Below are positions 44,638 through 53,918 of a DNA stretch of 64,000 nt, piece by piece. The DNA comes from Actinoallomurus sp963736325. Its GTDB lineage: Bacteria; Actinomycetota; Actinomycetes; Streptosporangiales; Streptosporangiaceae. Location: assembly GCA_963736325.1 (NCBI GenBank), contig CAVTOG010000010.1, forward strand, positions 1 through 64,000, read 5' to 3'. The translations under genes were made by a program, and so were the position numbers. Every line of letters starts with the position of its first letter. Within the stretch, counting starts at the first letter, position 1. The notes below the pieces were generated by a model that saw only the letters and a program-made list of their open reading frames with translations, was not told where the DNA came from and did no database searches.

Positions 44638-45254
44638 TCATGAACGACTCGACCACGCTTCCGCAGCGGCTGTACCTGCTCGCCTACGACACCCGGCGGC
44701 AGCGGATCACCCACCGCTTCGAACTCCGGTACGCGCTGCGCGCCGCCGTCCTCCTCGACCTCGGGCTCCGCGGTCACATCACCGATCGCGACAGCGCGGT
44801 CGTGGCCGAACGCGCCCGCGGATGCGACGATCCCGTCCTGCGTGCGGCGCTGAACGAAATCGAGGCCGCGCCTGGGCAGAGCTGGAAGCACTGGGTACGC
44901 GCCGGGCACCGATCCGTCGAAGGAGCCGTCGGCGACCAGCTGAGCGCTGACGGCCGGATCGAGGTCGGCCACCGCCTCGGCCTGCGCCGGGCGAGGATCA
45001 TCGTGCCCGATCTCCAGCACGTCCTGCGGGTCACCAACGACGTACGCCGCGCGCTGCGCGAGGAACGCCCGGACCCAGCGGACGCGGCACTCCTGGTCCT
45101 GGCCGAGACGGTAGGCCTTCCGGCGGTCGCGACCACCGACAAGCGCGCCCGCGAGCAGCAGATCGACCGGCTCGCGGAACCGCTGGGCCCGGCCATCCCG
45201 GCCCTGCGCGCGGTCATCCGCGGAATGCGGGCCGCCGCCTCCGGAGGCTCCTGA
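44634..45254 (+). CDS. GPP34 (GOLPH3/Vps74-like) family protein
   Basis: A 206-residue helical protein: LPQRLYLLAYDTRRQRITHR, ALRAAVLLDLGLRGHITDRD, a basic loop near RVTNDVRRALREERPDPADA and the final PAIPALRAVIRGMRAAA. This is the GPP34 pattern, related to eukaryotic GOLPH3, which binds phosphoinositides; bacterial members have no settled role. The ATG (44634) overlaps the stop of the membrane-protein gene. Confidence 0.85.
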   Translation: MIMNDSTTLPQRLYLLAYDTRRQRITHRFELRYALRAAVLLDLGLRGHITDRDSAVVAERARGCDDPVLRAALNEIEAAPGQSWKHWVRAGHRSVEGAVGDQLSADGRIEVGHRLGLRRARIIVPDLQHVLRVTNDVRRALREERPDPADAALLVLAETVGLPAVATTDKRAREQQIDRLAEPLGPAIPALRAVIRGMRAAASGGS

Positions 45255-45301
45255 GTCGGCCAGGATTCGTGCGAGTTCGAGCGAGGTCGCGCTGCTCCGG
45301 A

Positions 45302-46528
45302 TCAGGATACGGAGAACGTCACGGGCAGCGCCGACACACCGCGCATCAACATCGAAGGTCGCCACACCAGCGCGTCGGCCGCCACCGCCAGTCTCACGTC
45401 GGGAAGCCGGTCCAGCAGCACCTCTACGGCGGACCCGGCGATGACCTCCGCGATCTCCTGAGCCGGGTACGGGCACCGGTAATGACCGTGGCTGAAGGAC
45501 ATGTACGCCTGGTTGCCGGTCTCCGCGCCGTGAGCGCCGGGTCGCACGAGGGGGTCGTTGTTCGCCGCGGCCAGGCCCAGGACGAGAAGATCGCCCTTTC
45601 GGATGTGCTTGCCGGCGACCTGTGTGTCCTGGACGGCATACCGTCCGGCGAAGTTCTGGGTGGGGGTGTCCTCCCAGAGCACCTCATTCAGCGCCTGGCT
45701 GACACTGCGCCGTCCGCCTGCCAGGGTCATCCCGAACCGGTCGTCGGTCAGCATCAGCCGCAGGGTGTTCCCGATCCAATAGGCGGCAGGGAGCTGTCCG
45801 GCGATCAAGACGATCAGAAGGTCCGCGATGAGTTCCTCTTCGGTGAGCGCCGCGGGATGGGCGATCAACATCGAGGCGACGTCCGTGCCGGGGGTCTTCC
45901 GCTTGCGGCCGACCAGCCGCCGCATCCGCTCGGTGATGCGCGCGAAGGCTTCGTTGGCGTCGTCGCTGCTGGTGAACGCGATGGTGATGTCACGGACCAT
46001 GTCCGTGGTCTCCACTTCGTCCAGGCCTATCATCGTCGCCACGATGGGCAGCGGAAGCAGGTCGGCGTACTGCGCCATCAGGTCACCCTCGGCGCTTCCG
46101 GCGAACACGTCGATCAACCCGTCGGCGACCTTCTCGACGTGCGACCGCAGGGCGAACTGGTCGACCTCCGCGAGCACGTCGCTGATCGCTGCGGAGCGCC
46201 GCTGGTGCTCCGCGCCCTCGGCGAAAATGACGGACGGCTGATAGGCGATGTGCGTGAGCAGCGGCCAGTCCGGTGGGACGCGGTCCCAGGCGTTCCACCG
46301 GCGAGAGTCACGCGCGAAAAGGTCCGGATTGTTCGTGACGTAGTGCAGCTCCCGGTAGCCGATCACCAGCCAGGCGGGGACGTCGCCCTCGAGCAGGATC
46401 GGCGCCACCGGTCCGTACTCATGCCGCATCTCCTCGTACACCTTCGCGGGGTTCTGCTGGTACTTCGGCCCGTACAGCGGCACACCGGGGATGGCCGAAG
46501 GGCCGGGCGATGGCTGCGGGTTCGTCAT
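45302..46528 (-). CDS. cvnE: Conservon cytochrome P450 (CvnE-like, CYP157-type)
   Basis: A 408-residue P450 whose haem-ligand region reads MSFSHGHYRCPYPAQEIAEV, with the Cys in place but a Tyr before Arg and Pro after Cys. The K-helix motif ExxR is ALNEVLWEDTPTQN, so the Arg is Trp. The I-helix oxygen-binding AGxxT reads LIAGQLPAAYW, without Thr. Such changes are known from CYP157-type P450s encoded at the end of conservons. A standard mono-oxygenase reaction is therefore doubtful. It is the last gene of the conservon, 39 bases after cvnD. Confidence 0.88.
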   Translation of the reverse strand: MTNPQPSPGPSAIPGVPLYGPKYQQNPAKVYEEMRHEYGPVAPILLEGDVPAWLVIGYRELHYVTNNPDLFARDSRRWNAWDRVPPDWPLLTHIAYQPSVIFAEGAEHQRRSAAISDVLAEVDQFALRSHVEKVADGLIDVFAGSAEGDLMAQYADLLPLPIVATMIGLDEVETTDMVRDITIAFTSSDDANEAFARITERMRRLVGRKRKTPGTDVASMLIAHPAALTEEELIADLLIVLIAGQLPAAYWIGNTLRLMLTDDRFGMTLAGGRRSVSQALNEVLWEDTPTQNFAGRYAVQDTQVAGKHIRKGDLLVLGLAAANNDPLVRPGAHGAETGNQAYMSFSHGHYRCPYPAQEIAEVIAGSAVEVLLDRLPDVRLAVAADALVWRPSMLMRGVSALPVTFSVS

Positions 46529-46567
46529 GCTGTGCTCCTGGAGAAGGCGGTTCGTAAGACGGATCCG

Positions 46568-47176
46568 TCAGGAGACGGTCTGCTGCGCGGTGGACAGGGC
46601 ATAAAGGTGGTTCACCAGCGTGATCAACACCTTCTTGCTCGACTCACGGCCACGGGCGTCGCACTCGATGATCGGGACGTCGTCGGACAGGGACAGCGCG
46701 TTGCGTACCTGCTTGGTCGAGTACGCGGGCCCGCCGAAGTCGTTCAGCGCGACGACGAACGGCATGCCGTGGTGTTCGAGGCGGTCGATGGCGTACCAGG
46801 ATTCGGAGACGCGGCGGGTGTCGACCAGGACGACGATGCCGAGGGTGCCGGCGAACAGCCGGTCCCACAGGAACCAGAACCGTTCCTGTCCGGGTGCGCC
46901 GAACAGGTACAGCACCATCTCCTCGTTCAGCGTGATGCGGCCGAAGTCGAAGGCGACCGTCGTCGTGGTCTTGGTGTCGACACCGTCGGCGTCGTCGACG
47001 CCCACCCCGGCGCGCGTCATGATCTCTTCGGTGCTGAGTGGCCGGATCTCGCTGACCGCGTGGACCATGGTGGTCTTGCCGACGCCGAACCCACCGACGA
47101 TGACGATCTTCAGGGCGTTGCTCGCGGTGCTGAGCAGCGGCGTGCGATCGGTCCGGTCAGAGCTTTTCGAGTCCAA
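46568..47176 (-). CDS. cvnD: Conservon GTP/ATP-binding protein CvnD
   Basis: A 202-residue small-GTPase-like protein: P-loop ALKIVIVGGFGVGKTTMVHA, switch region with FDFGRITL, DxxG-like LFGAPGQERFWF, and NKxD-position FVVALNDFGG. The conservon GTPase resembles MglA-type proteins, is thought to bind the membrane-bound complex, and signals through GTP turnover. It overlaps cvnC by 20 bases. Confidence 0.92.
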   Translation of the reverse strand: MDSKSSDRTDRTPLLSTASNALKIVIVGGFGVGKTTMVHAVSEIRPLSTEEIMTRAGVGVDDADGVDTKTTTTVAFDFGRITLNEEMVLYLFGAPGQERFWFLWDRLFAGTLGIVVLVDTRRVSESWYAIDRLEHHGMPFVVALNDFGGPAYSTKQVRNALSLSDDVPIIECDARGRESSKKVLITLVNHLYALSTAQQTVS

Positions 47177-47516
47177 CGAGCACCTGCTTCAAGACGGCGG
47201 AGTCGGGCAACCGCGGCGTATCGGAGGCCGACGACGGGTGGCGGGCGGTCACCTTGCCGGTGTCGAGGAGATCGCACAAGAGGATCTTGACGATGCTGAC
47301 GGGGAGCCGGAGTTCGGAGGAGATCTCCACGACCGCGGCGGGAAGACGGCACATCCGGAGGATCTTCACGTGCTCGGACTGCACGCCCGGCGTCGGCTCG
47401 CACTCGCTCACGATCAGCGTGACCAGGTCGAGCCTGCTCTCATCGGCATGGCTGCGCCCGCCGGTGATGGTATAGAGCCGATCGGGATCCTCATCGTCGA
47501 GCGGCCGGTGGCTCAT
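47157..47516 (-). CDS. cvnC: Conservon DUF742 protein CvnC
   Basis: A 119-residue DUF742 protein: YTITGGRSHADESRLDLVTL, VKILRMCRLPAAVVEISSEL, RLPVSIVKILLCDLLDTGKV, then the end VLKQVLVGLEKL. It has a winged-helix-like fold and is thought to bridge the other conservon proteins. Four-base overlap with cvnB. Confidence 0.93.
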   Translation of the reverse strand: MSHRPLDDEDPDRLYTITGGRSHADESRLDLVTLIVSECEPTPGVQSEHVKILRMCRLPAAVVEISSELRLPVSIVKILLCDLLDTGKVTARHPSSASDTPRLPDSAVLKQVLVGLEKL

Positions 47517-47926
47517 GCCGGTGTCTGCGCGGTGCTGCGCGGCGCGGCGGTGAGATGCTCGCCGAGCTGTTCCACCAGCTCGTTCATGTTGTGACCGAGG
47601 ACGCCGACATCGGCGGCCTCGGTCGCCACGACCGCGAGATGGGCGCCGTCCCCGGCCTCCACGATGAACAGCAGGCCGCCGTGGAACTCCGTCATCGACT
47701 GGCGCAGATCGCCGCTGCCGTCGCCGAACTCCACGGACGCGGCATAGGACAGGCTCTGGATGCCCGAGGCGATGGCGGCCAGTTGGTCGGCTTGGTCCGT
47801 GTTCAGCCCGTGTGTGTTGCTGAGCTTGAGGCCGTCTTTGGACAGTACGAGAGCGTGCCGGGTCTCCGGAGTCCGCTCTAGGAGGTTCTCCAGCAACCAG
47901 TCGAGATCACGGTCTGTGGTCTTCAT
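47513..47926 (-). CDS. cvnB: Conservon roadblock/LC7 protein CvnB
   Basis: A 137-residue roadblock/LC7-domain protein: DLDWLLENLLERTPETRHAL, LSKDGLKLSNTHGLNTDQAD, AAIASGIQSLSYAASVEFGD, FIVEAGDGAHLAVVATEAAD. Roadblock proteins are typical regulators of MglA-like GTPases, matching the adjacent cvnD. It lies 115 bases after cvnA. Confidence 0.93.
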   Translation of the reverse strand: MKTTDRDLDWLLENLLERTPETRHALVLSKDGLKLSNTHGLNTDQADQLAAIASGIQSLSYAASVEFGDGSGDLRQSMTEFHGGLLFIVEAGDGAHLAVVATEAADVGVLGHNMNELVEQLGEHLTAAPRSTAQTPA

Positions 47927-48041
47927 CGGGATTCCCGGGACGGCGGTCGCGGCGCTGACGCCCGAGGATCCGCCCCTCCCTCCAATCTCAATCCGTTGTG
48001 CGTGTCGTGTTCGGGCCGGCGGCAGGCGAGCCGGAAGTGGG

Positions 48042-49478
48042 TCAGGCCTCGTCGTCGGGCCCGGCGGGTTCGGGATCGGCCGGCTTGGTACGACCGGTCA
48101 TCGCCTGTCGGAAGGTACTGAACTTTGCGGCGGCATCGGACGGGTGGCTCGTCGCCCTCTTGGCCGCCGCCCGGGGCGCGGGCCGGGCCATCGACGCGAG
48201 CGTCTGACCACGATGCCGTTTCGGCAGTCCGCCGGTCTCCTCGTCGAGGACGTCCGTGGAGTTCGCCGTCGCCGGCGCTGGCTGTGAGTCCGGCTCGGTG
48301 GTGGCAAAGCCGGAGATGGCGGCGGTACGGGGTGCCGCCGCGGCATCGTCGACCTGCGTGATCAGCCGCCGAGGGATCATGACGACGACGCCGGTCCCGC
48401 CGCGCGAGGACGGGCGGAAGGAGACGGTCAGGTCGTGCTTGCGGGCGAGACAGCCCACGACAGCGAGCCCCAGCCGCGTACCGGACAGCGTCGCGAGGTC
48501 GAGCTGCTTGGACGAAACGGCCTTCTCCGCCCGGCGCAGCGCCGCCGGGCTCATGCCGAGACCGGCGTCCTCGATCGTGATCACAACACCCGCGTAGACC
48601 TCCTCCACGTACAAGTGGACCTCCTCGGAGGGAGGCGAGAAGCTCGTGGCATTGTCCAGGAGCTCGGCGAGCGCGTGCATGACGCCTTCGGCGGCGTACC
48701 CGGCGATCGCCACGGTGCTGGTCGAGTGCATCCGTACGCGCTGGTAGGCGCTGATCCGGCCCACCGCTCCGCGCGAGATGCTCTCCATCGTGATCGGTTT
48801 GGTCCAGCGCCGCCCCGACCGGGCACCGGTGAGCACCGCGATGCTGTCGGCCAGCCGGCCCGCCTGGGCGGTGCTGTGGTCGAGTTTCAGCAGGTCGCCG
48901 AGTACCTCTTCGCCGTGCCGCTGCTCCATTTCCCGTAGGTCGGCGAGCATGCTGGTGGCCAGCGCCTGGACCCGGCCCGCGGCGCTCGCACAGGCTGCCA
49001 TCGCGGCCGCGCGCATGCGCTCACCCCGGCCGACCTCCTCCACGAGTATCCGCAGCATGCGCTGGTGCGGGTCGCGAGCCGGCCGGGCCGCGCCGACCAG
49101 CACGCTGTCCACCGAATCCCCGCCGCGCAGCCGCTGGACGACCTCGGGCATCGTCTCCTCTGCCAGCCTGGCCGACTGCGCGTCCAACCTGGCGATGCGC
49201 TCGCGTAGGCGGCCTGCGGTCTGCCGGGTGTACGCCACGACCGCTGTCGTGACGCAGAACCAGATCGCCGCCAGGCTCCCGCACGCCGCCACGAGTCCCC
49301 GACCTGTGGCCGGCGCCTCGGCCACTGCCCACAGACACGTGCCGACGGTGACGACCGCCGCGCCCGACAGAACGACCACGGCCCGGCGCGCCGACACGCC
49401 CTCCGCCTCATGGCCTACGGTCATGGCCGTATAGCGAACGGCCTCTGCCTCAGGGCTAAGGGATGTATGCGCTGACAT
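48042..49478 (-). CDS. cvnA: Conservon sensor kinase-like protein CvnA
   Basis: A 478-residue membrane protein with two N-terminal helices (VVVLSGAAVVTVGTCLWAVA; WFCVTTAVVAY), a coiled-coil region, and a C-terminal HATPase domain (LAELLDNATSFSPPSEEVHL, EDAGLGMSPAALRRAEK, LGLAVVGCLARKHDLTVSF). No phospho-accepting His box is evident, as in other CvnA proteins. A Pro/Ala-rich tail follows. It heads the operon cvnA-B-C-D-E. GAGGAA precedes ATG 49478. Confidence 0.93.
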   Translation of the reverse strand: MSAHTSLSPEAEAVRYTAMTVGHEAEGVSARRAVVVLSGAAVVTVGTCLWAVAEAPATGRGLVAACGSLAAIWFCVTTAVVAYTRQTAGRLRERIARLDAQSARLAEETMPEVVQRLRGGDSVDSVLVGAARPARDPHQRMLRILVEEVGRGERMRAAAMAACASAAGRVQALATSMLADLREMEQRHGEEVLGDLLKLDHSTAQAGRLADSIAVLTGARSGRRWTKPITMESISRGAVGRISAYQRVRMHSTSTVAIAGYAAEGVMHALAELLDNATSFSPPSEEVHLYVEEVYAGVVITIEDAGLGMSPAALRRAEKAVSSKQLDLATLSGTRLGLAVVGCLARKHDLTVSFRPSSRGGTGVVVMIPRRLITQVDDAAAAPRTAAISGFATTEPDSQPAPATANSTDVLDEETGGLPKRHRGQTLASMARPAPRAAAKRATSHPSDAAAKFSTFRQAMTGRTKPADPEPAGPDDEA

Positions 49479-49850
49479 CGATCAGTTCCTCATCGGCGGT
49501 TCGGGCGGACGGACAGGAACCGGAGATTCCGTACCGTGTGACGGAGGGCATGCCTAACCATCGGAACGTCGCGCCATCCCCAGGGGTCCGCCGGAATCCG
49601 CGCCGTCCGCGGGGCTGTGATCATAATGCTTCACCAGGCAAGTAACCACCCTTTGTAGCCGTCTCATCCGTGTTCCGTGTTTGCGCCCGCTTCGACTGGC
49701 TGTCAGCCCTCACGTCATCGCGGCCGCCCCGCCCTCCGCCGCGAACGGGCGCGCCGCCACCGCGGCTGCGGGGCTCCAGAATCCCGATTCGGGTACTGAC
49801 CTGCTGGTTTCCTCGCGGGATAACGCGAACGTCGGGGAGGCTGGATCGCC

Positions 49851-50155
49851 ATGATGTGGTCGCTGTTGTACGGCCTGACGCGGAACACTCTCGGTGTGAT
49901 GCTGCTGCGGATCCGCGGTGACGCCGCCAGAGATCCTCGTACTGCGTCATCAGCTCGCGGTCCTGCGCCGGCAGGTCAACCGCCCGACGCTGGAGCCCGC
50001 AGACCGAGTACTGCTCGCCGCGTTATCGCGATGATTGCTGCCGCGGGCCCGCTGGAACGAATTCGTCGTGACACCGGCAACGTTGTTGCGTTGGCACCGC
50101 GAGCTGATCGCCAGGAAATGGACCCACCCACGCAAGACACCGGGACGGCCACCGG
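49851..50155 (+). pseudogene. Integrase-type transposase, N-terminal remnant, frameshifted
   Basis: From ATG 49854 (MWSLLYGLTRNTLGVMLLR) a frameshift near 49930 leads to EILVLRHQLAVLRRQVNRPT, EPADRVLLAALSR, an in-frame TGA, then FVVTPATLLRWHRELIARKW. The core is missing. Confidence 0.75.
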
Positions 50156-50159
50156 CTCG

Positions 50160-50303
50160 CCGCTGGCCGAGCTGACGTTCCAGAACGGCGATCTGATGCC
50201 GCAGGGCGAGGATCTCCACGTGTTTGTCCCGATCGCCCATCGGCAGTAACCGCAGCCCGGCGAACACGTTCGAGACGGTCAGGTGCCCCAGTCGCAACAG
50301 CAC
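50160..50303 (-). pseudogene. Integrase-type transposase, N-terminal remnant
   Basis: Minus-strand MLLRLGHLTVSNVFAGLRLL, MGDRDKHVEILALRHQIAVL and ERQLGQ, then abrupt transition into the opposite-strand remnant at 50155. The two N-terminal pieces face each other. Confidence 0.72.
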
Positions 50304-50473
50304 GGACCGACATCGTGCGGCCTGATCGGCAAAACACCCGGCCCGCCGCCCCTTCGGCCGTGGTCAGCGCACACGAACGCGCTCACCAGGCCGGATGAGT
50401 TTTTCGGCAAGGACAACGACGAAAGCCGCCCCGCTCTCCGGAGAGGTGCGAGGCGGGCTTCGCGTGCTTCGGC

Positions 50474-50740
50474 TCAGGTCGGGCTCACCCAGTGCGCCGT
50501 GACTACGGTGCGTCCGTCGGTGTTGCTATAAACGGCGGCGGTGCCGGTCTGCCCGATGCGGAACGCGTGGAGCGTCACCGTGTCCCCGACGGCGAAGGTG
50601 TGCGTAAACGTCTGCCCGATGGTGTTCTGGGTTCCCGGGACGTTCGAGGTGCTGATGCCGCTCAGTGCCTAGGTCGCGGTGCGGGCGTGATAGGAGACCT
50701 CCCACACGCCGGGAAAGGGGATCGTGAGCGCAGATCTCCG
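50474..50740 (-). pseudogene. C-terminal fragment of a beta-rich (C1q/tail-fibre-like) protein
   Basis: Minus-strand frame with SALTIPFPGVWEVSYHARTA, an in-frame TAG, then GISTSNVPGTQNTIGQTFTH, FAVGDTVTLHAFRIGQTGTA and a proper end at VTAHWVSPT. The IPxxGVWEVSYH...GDTVTLHAFR...W pattern resembles C1q-like jelly-roll domains of phage tail or secreted proteins. The premature stop and absent N-terminus mark it as broken. Confidence 0.5.
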
Positions 50741-51142
50741 TATCTGTTCGCGGCGACGAGCCCTGCCTGACGCACGCCCACCGAACACTCTGCGCAACGT
50801 TGAGATCTACCATCCGTTACTGAGCGTGTCGATCATCACGCACATGCCGGTGTGGCGCTGGCCCGCAGTCGGCGGTACCTGGACGGCGGCCGCGGCTAGC
50901 GCCGCATAGGGTCGGCTACTGACGGGTGAGATCGAGCATTCGTTGTGACCCAGGTCAGGCCGCCGTTGCGCACCGCGCCAACCGGCGCCAGGTAAACAGG
51001 GCTTCATCGAACCTGGCGGGCTTCACATCATCGACTCGCGGAAGACACGGCCGCGTCTGTGCGAGTGGGTGCAGCAGGCCTCCCGGCTGCTGCCCGAGCA
51101 TCTGGGCCCGGTACGCCGCACGATGCGCTCCTGAGAATATGA
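50741..51142. other. Region with gene scraps only
   Basis: A plus-strand frame ends at 51134 with LHIIDSRKTRPRLCEWVQQA and LLPEHLGPVRRTMRS, which looks like a real C-terminus (terminator eight bases later), but I cannot identify it and it has no start. The remainder, including 50810-50950, is unassigned. Confidence 0.35.
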
Positions 51143-51177
51143 GAAGGGCCCGACACCCCGCTCCTGTCGGGCCCTTC
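51143..51177. terminator. Strong hairpin terminator
   Basis: gaagggcccgaca (51143-51155) pairs perfectly with tgtcgggcccttc (51165-51177) around a 9-base loop; the T/A-rich flanks on both sides allow termination in either direction. Confidence 0.8.
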
Positions 51178-51255
51178 TTCACATAACAAGACGCGGTACC
51201 CCAGTGACTGGTTCACAGGATTCCGCAAACATCTGGGTCGCCGACCGGAAGCGGC

Positions 51256-51321
51256 AGGATGCGGCTCACCCGCCGGAAGATCCTCGGTGGCCTGATCAAC
51301 GAATACTCGCAGGTCCCGTAG
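51256..51321 (+). pseudogene. Integrase-type transposase, C-terminal scrap
   Basis: Frame RMRLTRRKILGGLINEYSQV-Pro-stop matches the final residues (LGGLxxEYxQVA) of the integrase-core family seen at 7-201. Nothing upstream continues it. Confidence 0.5.
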
Positions 51322-51551
51322 CGAAACCGGAGCTTTCGAGCCCCACAGTAGTCTCGATCATGCGAAGCACGGATTCCCCGTTGGACCTTGCGACAGCCGC
51401 AAAGTCCTTGTGGAACGTAGTCCGGAGCGGTACCGGGTCCGCTGGGATCACGGAAGCAGGGGCTTCGCTGACAAAGACAAGTCCGAGGTTCTCCGCTTCG
51501 CACTCGCCCTTGTCGCCAACGGCTACAAGGCCAGACCGGCAGGATCACCGA
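51322..51551. other. Region downstream of the acetoacetyl-CoA synthetase gene
   Basis: A plus-strand frame (51410-51590) with YRVRWDHGSRG and SEVLRFALALVANGYKARPA has protein-like composition but no ribosome site or recognised family. No supported gene. Confidence 0.3.
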
Positions 51552-53525
51552 TTACGCTGGCGCGAAGTATGACAAGACGTCGGGGTTGGCCATGGCGTCG
51601 GGGTTTGCGGCCTTCTCGACGGGTGTGCCAAGAAGGATCTTGCGTACGGGCACTTCGAGCTTCTTTCCGGAAAGTGTGCGCGGGATGCCCGGCACCGCGA
51701 TGATCTCATCCGGGACGTGGCGGGGCGACAGCGTCGACCGCAGCGCCGTACGGATCCGGCCGATCACCTCCTCGCCCAGCTCGACACCCTCGGCGAGCTG
51801 GACGTACAGGAGCAGGCGTCCCTCCTCCCCCAGCTGCCCCGTGTCGACCACCAGCGAGTCGGCGACCTCGTCGAACCCCTCGACGACCCGGTAGAAGTCG
51901 GAGGTGCCCATGCGCACGCCGCCGCGGTTCAGCGTCGAGTCGGACCGCCCATAGATCACGCTGCTGCCATCAGCCGCGATCTTGATCCAGTCACCGTGCC
52001 GCCACACACCCGGGTACATCGCGAAGTAGGACTCCCGGTAACGGTCACCACCCTCGTCGTTCCAAAAGTAGATCGGCATCGAAGGCATCGGCTCGGTGAG
52101 GACCAACTCGCCCACCTCACCGATCACCGGCTCCCCCGCATCACCGTACGCCTCGACCTTCGCACCCAGACCACGACACTGAATGACACCGGCGCGGAGC
52201 GGCAGCAGCGGACAAGGCCCGACGAAACCGGTCGCGACATCCGTCCCGCCGGAGAACGACCCGATGAGGATGTCGCTCCCGACGAACTCCTGCACCCACC
52301 CGAACCCCTCGGGCGGCAACGGCGACCCGGTCGAACCGATCCCGCGGATCCGCGAGAGGTCGTCGTGTGCGCCCGGCTCCAAGCCCGCCTTCATCGACGC
52401 CAGGATGTACGGGGCACCGACACCGAAATAGGTCACCCCGGTACGGGCGGCCAGCCGCCAGAGCGCGTCACCGTTCGGCGCACCGTCGTACATCACGATC
52501 GTCGCACCGACGAGAAGACCACCGACAAGGTAGTTCCACATCATCCAACCGGTCGTGGTGAACCAGAAGAACACATCACCCTCACCGACGTCCTGATGGA
52601 AACTCAACGACTTCAGATGCTCCAAGACGATGCCACCATGACCATGCACGATCGGCTTCGGCAGACCCGTGGTACCCGAGGAATACAAGATCCACAAGGG
52701 GTGGCCGAACGGCAGTTCCGCGAAGGTGAGCTCCTCGCCGGGGCGGCGCAGGTCGTCGTACCGCAGGCCGCGTCCGTCGGTGGGCACGAGCGGCTCGGCG
52801 CCGGGGTCGAGGTAGGGGATCAGCACGGTCGCCCGGAGCGATGGCAGCGCGGCCTGGATGTCGCCGACGATGCCTCGCCGGTCGAAGTGCCTGCCGTTGT
52901 AGGGATAGCCGTCGACCGCGACGAGCACCTTCGGCTCGATCTGCGTGAACCGGTCGATCACGCTGGGCGCCCCGAAGTCGGGCGAGCAGGACGACCAGAT
53001 CGCGCCGAGTGACGCCGTCGCGAGGAACAGGACGAGGGCCTCAGGGATGTTGGGCAGGTAGGCGGCGATCCGGTCGCCCCTGGTGACGCCCAGCCCGCGC
53101 AGGCCGGCGCGGACCTCGGCGACCTCGGCGGTCAGCTCGCCGTACGTGAGGGTGCGTTCGGCGCCGGCCTCGTTGCGGAAGATCACGGCGGTGGCGTCCG
53201 GGTCACGGCCGGGCCGCAGGGCGTTGCGGGCGTAGTTGATCGTCGCGCCGGGAAACCATTGGACGCCCGGCATGCCCGCGTCCGCCCCGGCCGGGGCGCC
53301 CCACGCCCCGGGGGCGCCGCCGCGCACGGGACCGTCGCCGCGCTCGCCGAGGACGTCGAAGTGCGACCACACCGTCTCCCAGAAGGCGTCGACGTCCGTC
53401 ACCGACCACTGCCACAGCTCGTCGTACGAGCCGAAGCCACGCTCGGTCATGAACCGGGCGACACGGGCATCGCGCCGTATCTCCTCGGATGGCTCCCAGA
53501 ACTGGTCACCTTCGGCAATGGACAC
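51552..53525 (-). CDS. Acetoacetate-CoA ligase
   Basis: A 657-residue ANL-superfamily ligase. The N-terminal signature is WQWSVTDVDAFWETVWSHFD with PGATINYARNALR; the ATP loop is ILYSSGTTGLPKPIVHGHGG; the acyl pocket region is IGSFSGGTDVATGFVGPCPL; the hinge and catalytic Lys are in GRSDSTLNRGGVRMG and GKKLEVPVRKILLG. These match acetoacetyl-CoA synthetases, which activate acetoacetate for degradation or polymer metabolism. GTG 53525 follows GGGAGG; ATG 53558 would add 11 unneeded residues. Confidence 0.92.
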   Translation of the reverse strand: MSIAEGDQFWEPSEEIRRDARVARFMTERGFGSYDELWQWSVTDVDAFWETVWSHFDVLGERGDGPVRGGAPGAWGAPAGADAGMPGVQWFPGATINYARNALRPGRDPDATAVIFRNEAGAERTLTYGELTAEVAEVRAGLRGLGVTRGDRIAAYLPNIPEALVLFLATASLGAIWSSCSPDFGAPSVIDRFTQIEPKVLVAVDGYPYNGRHFDRRGIVGDIQAALPSLRATVLIPYLDPGAEPLVPTDGRGLRYDDLRRPGEELTFAELPFGHPLWILYSSGTTGLPKPIVHGHGGIVLEHLKSLSFHQDVGEGDVFFWFTTTGWMMWNYLVGGLLVGATIVMYDGAPNGDALWRLAARTGVTYFGVGAPYILASMKAGLEPGAHDDLSRIRGIGSTGSPLPPEGFGWVQEFVGSDILIGSFSGGTDVATGFVGPCPLLPLRAGVIQCRGLGAKVEAYGDAGEPVIGEVGELVLTEPMPSMPIYFWNDEGGDRYRESYFAMYPGVWRHGDWIKIAADGSSVIYGRSDSTLNRGGVRMGTSDFYRVVEGFDEVADSLVVDTGQLGEEGRLLLYVQLAEGVELGEEVIGRIRTALRSTLSPRHVPDEIIAVPGIPRTLSGKKLEVPVRKILLGTPVEKAANPDAMANPDVLSYFAPA

Positions 53526-53596
53526 GTCACAGCCTCCCGGCTCATCTACGTGTTGCATATCCGGCCGCTCAGGAAATGCTCAGAGGTGCTTGTACA

Positions 53597-53887
53597 TCAG
53601 AGGCCATCGACGATGAAAAGTCTCCGGTCGAGAGCACCATTGGCGAGTTCAACCGCCTTGGCGTAGGAATCGGATGTGTACCATCGGCGCGCATCGTCTG
53701 TCGTGTCGAAACGGATGATCACTATTCGCTCCGCGTCGTCGAATGATCCTTCGAGCGTCTCGGGAACGGCGTCTCTCGCCAGGTAAGTACCTCCGAACTC
53801 GGCGATCGACGCCTTTGCGAGTGGCTTGTAGTCCGCGACAGCGGACTCGTCGAGAATTTTGACCTCTGAGATCGCATATGCAGTCAT
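53597..53887 (-). CDS. DUF1330 family protein
   Basis: A 96-residue dimeric alpha-beta-barrel protein: AYAISEVKILDESAVADYKP, FGGTYLARDAVPETLEGSFD, IVIIRFDTTDDARRWYTSDS. DUF1330 proteins resemble small monooxygenase or isomerase scaffolds; function unknown. It lies between the ligase and the MBL hydrolase on the same strand. Confidence 0.9.
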   Translation of the reverse strand: MTAYAISEVKILDESAVADYKPLAKASIAEFGGTYLARDAVPETLEGSFDDAERIVIIRFDTTDDARRWYTSDSYAKAVELANGALDRRLFIVDGL

Positions 53888-53918
53888 GGGTGCCCCCTTC
53901 TGGTGATGGATGTATCGG

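Noticed and set aside
45269..47290. 673-codon plus-strand frame
   Set aside because: Antisense to the P450 and CvnD genes.
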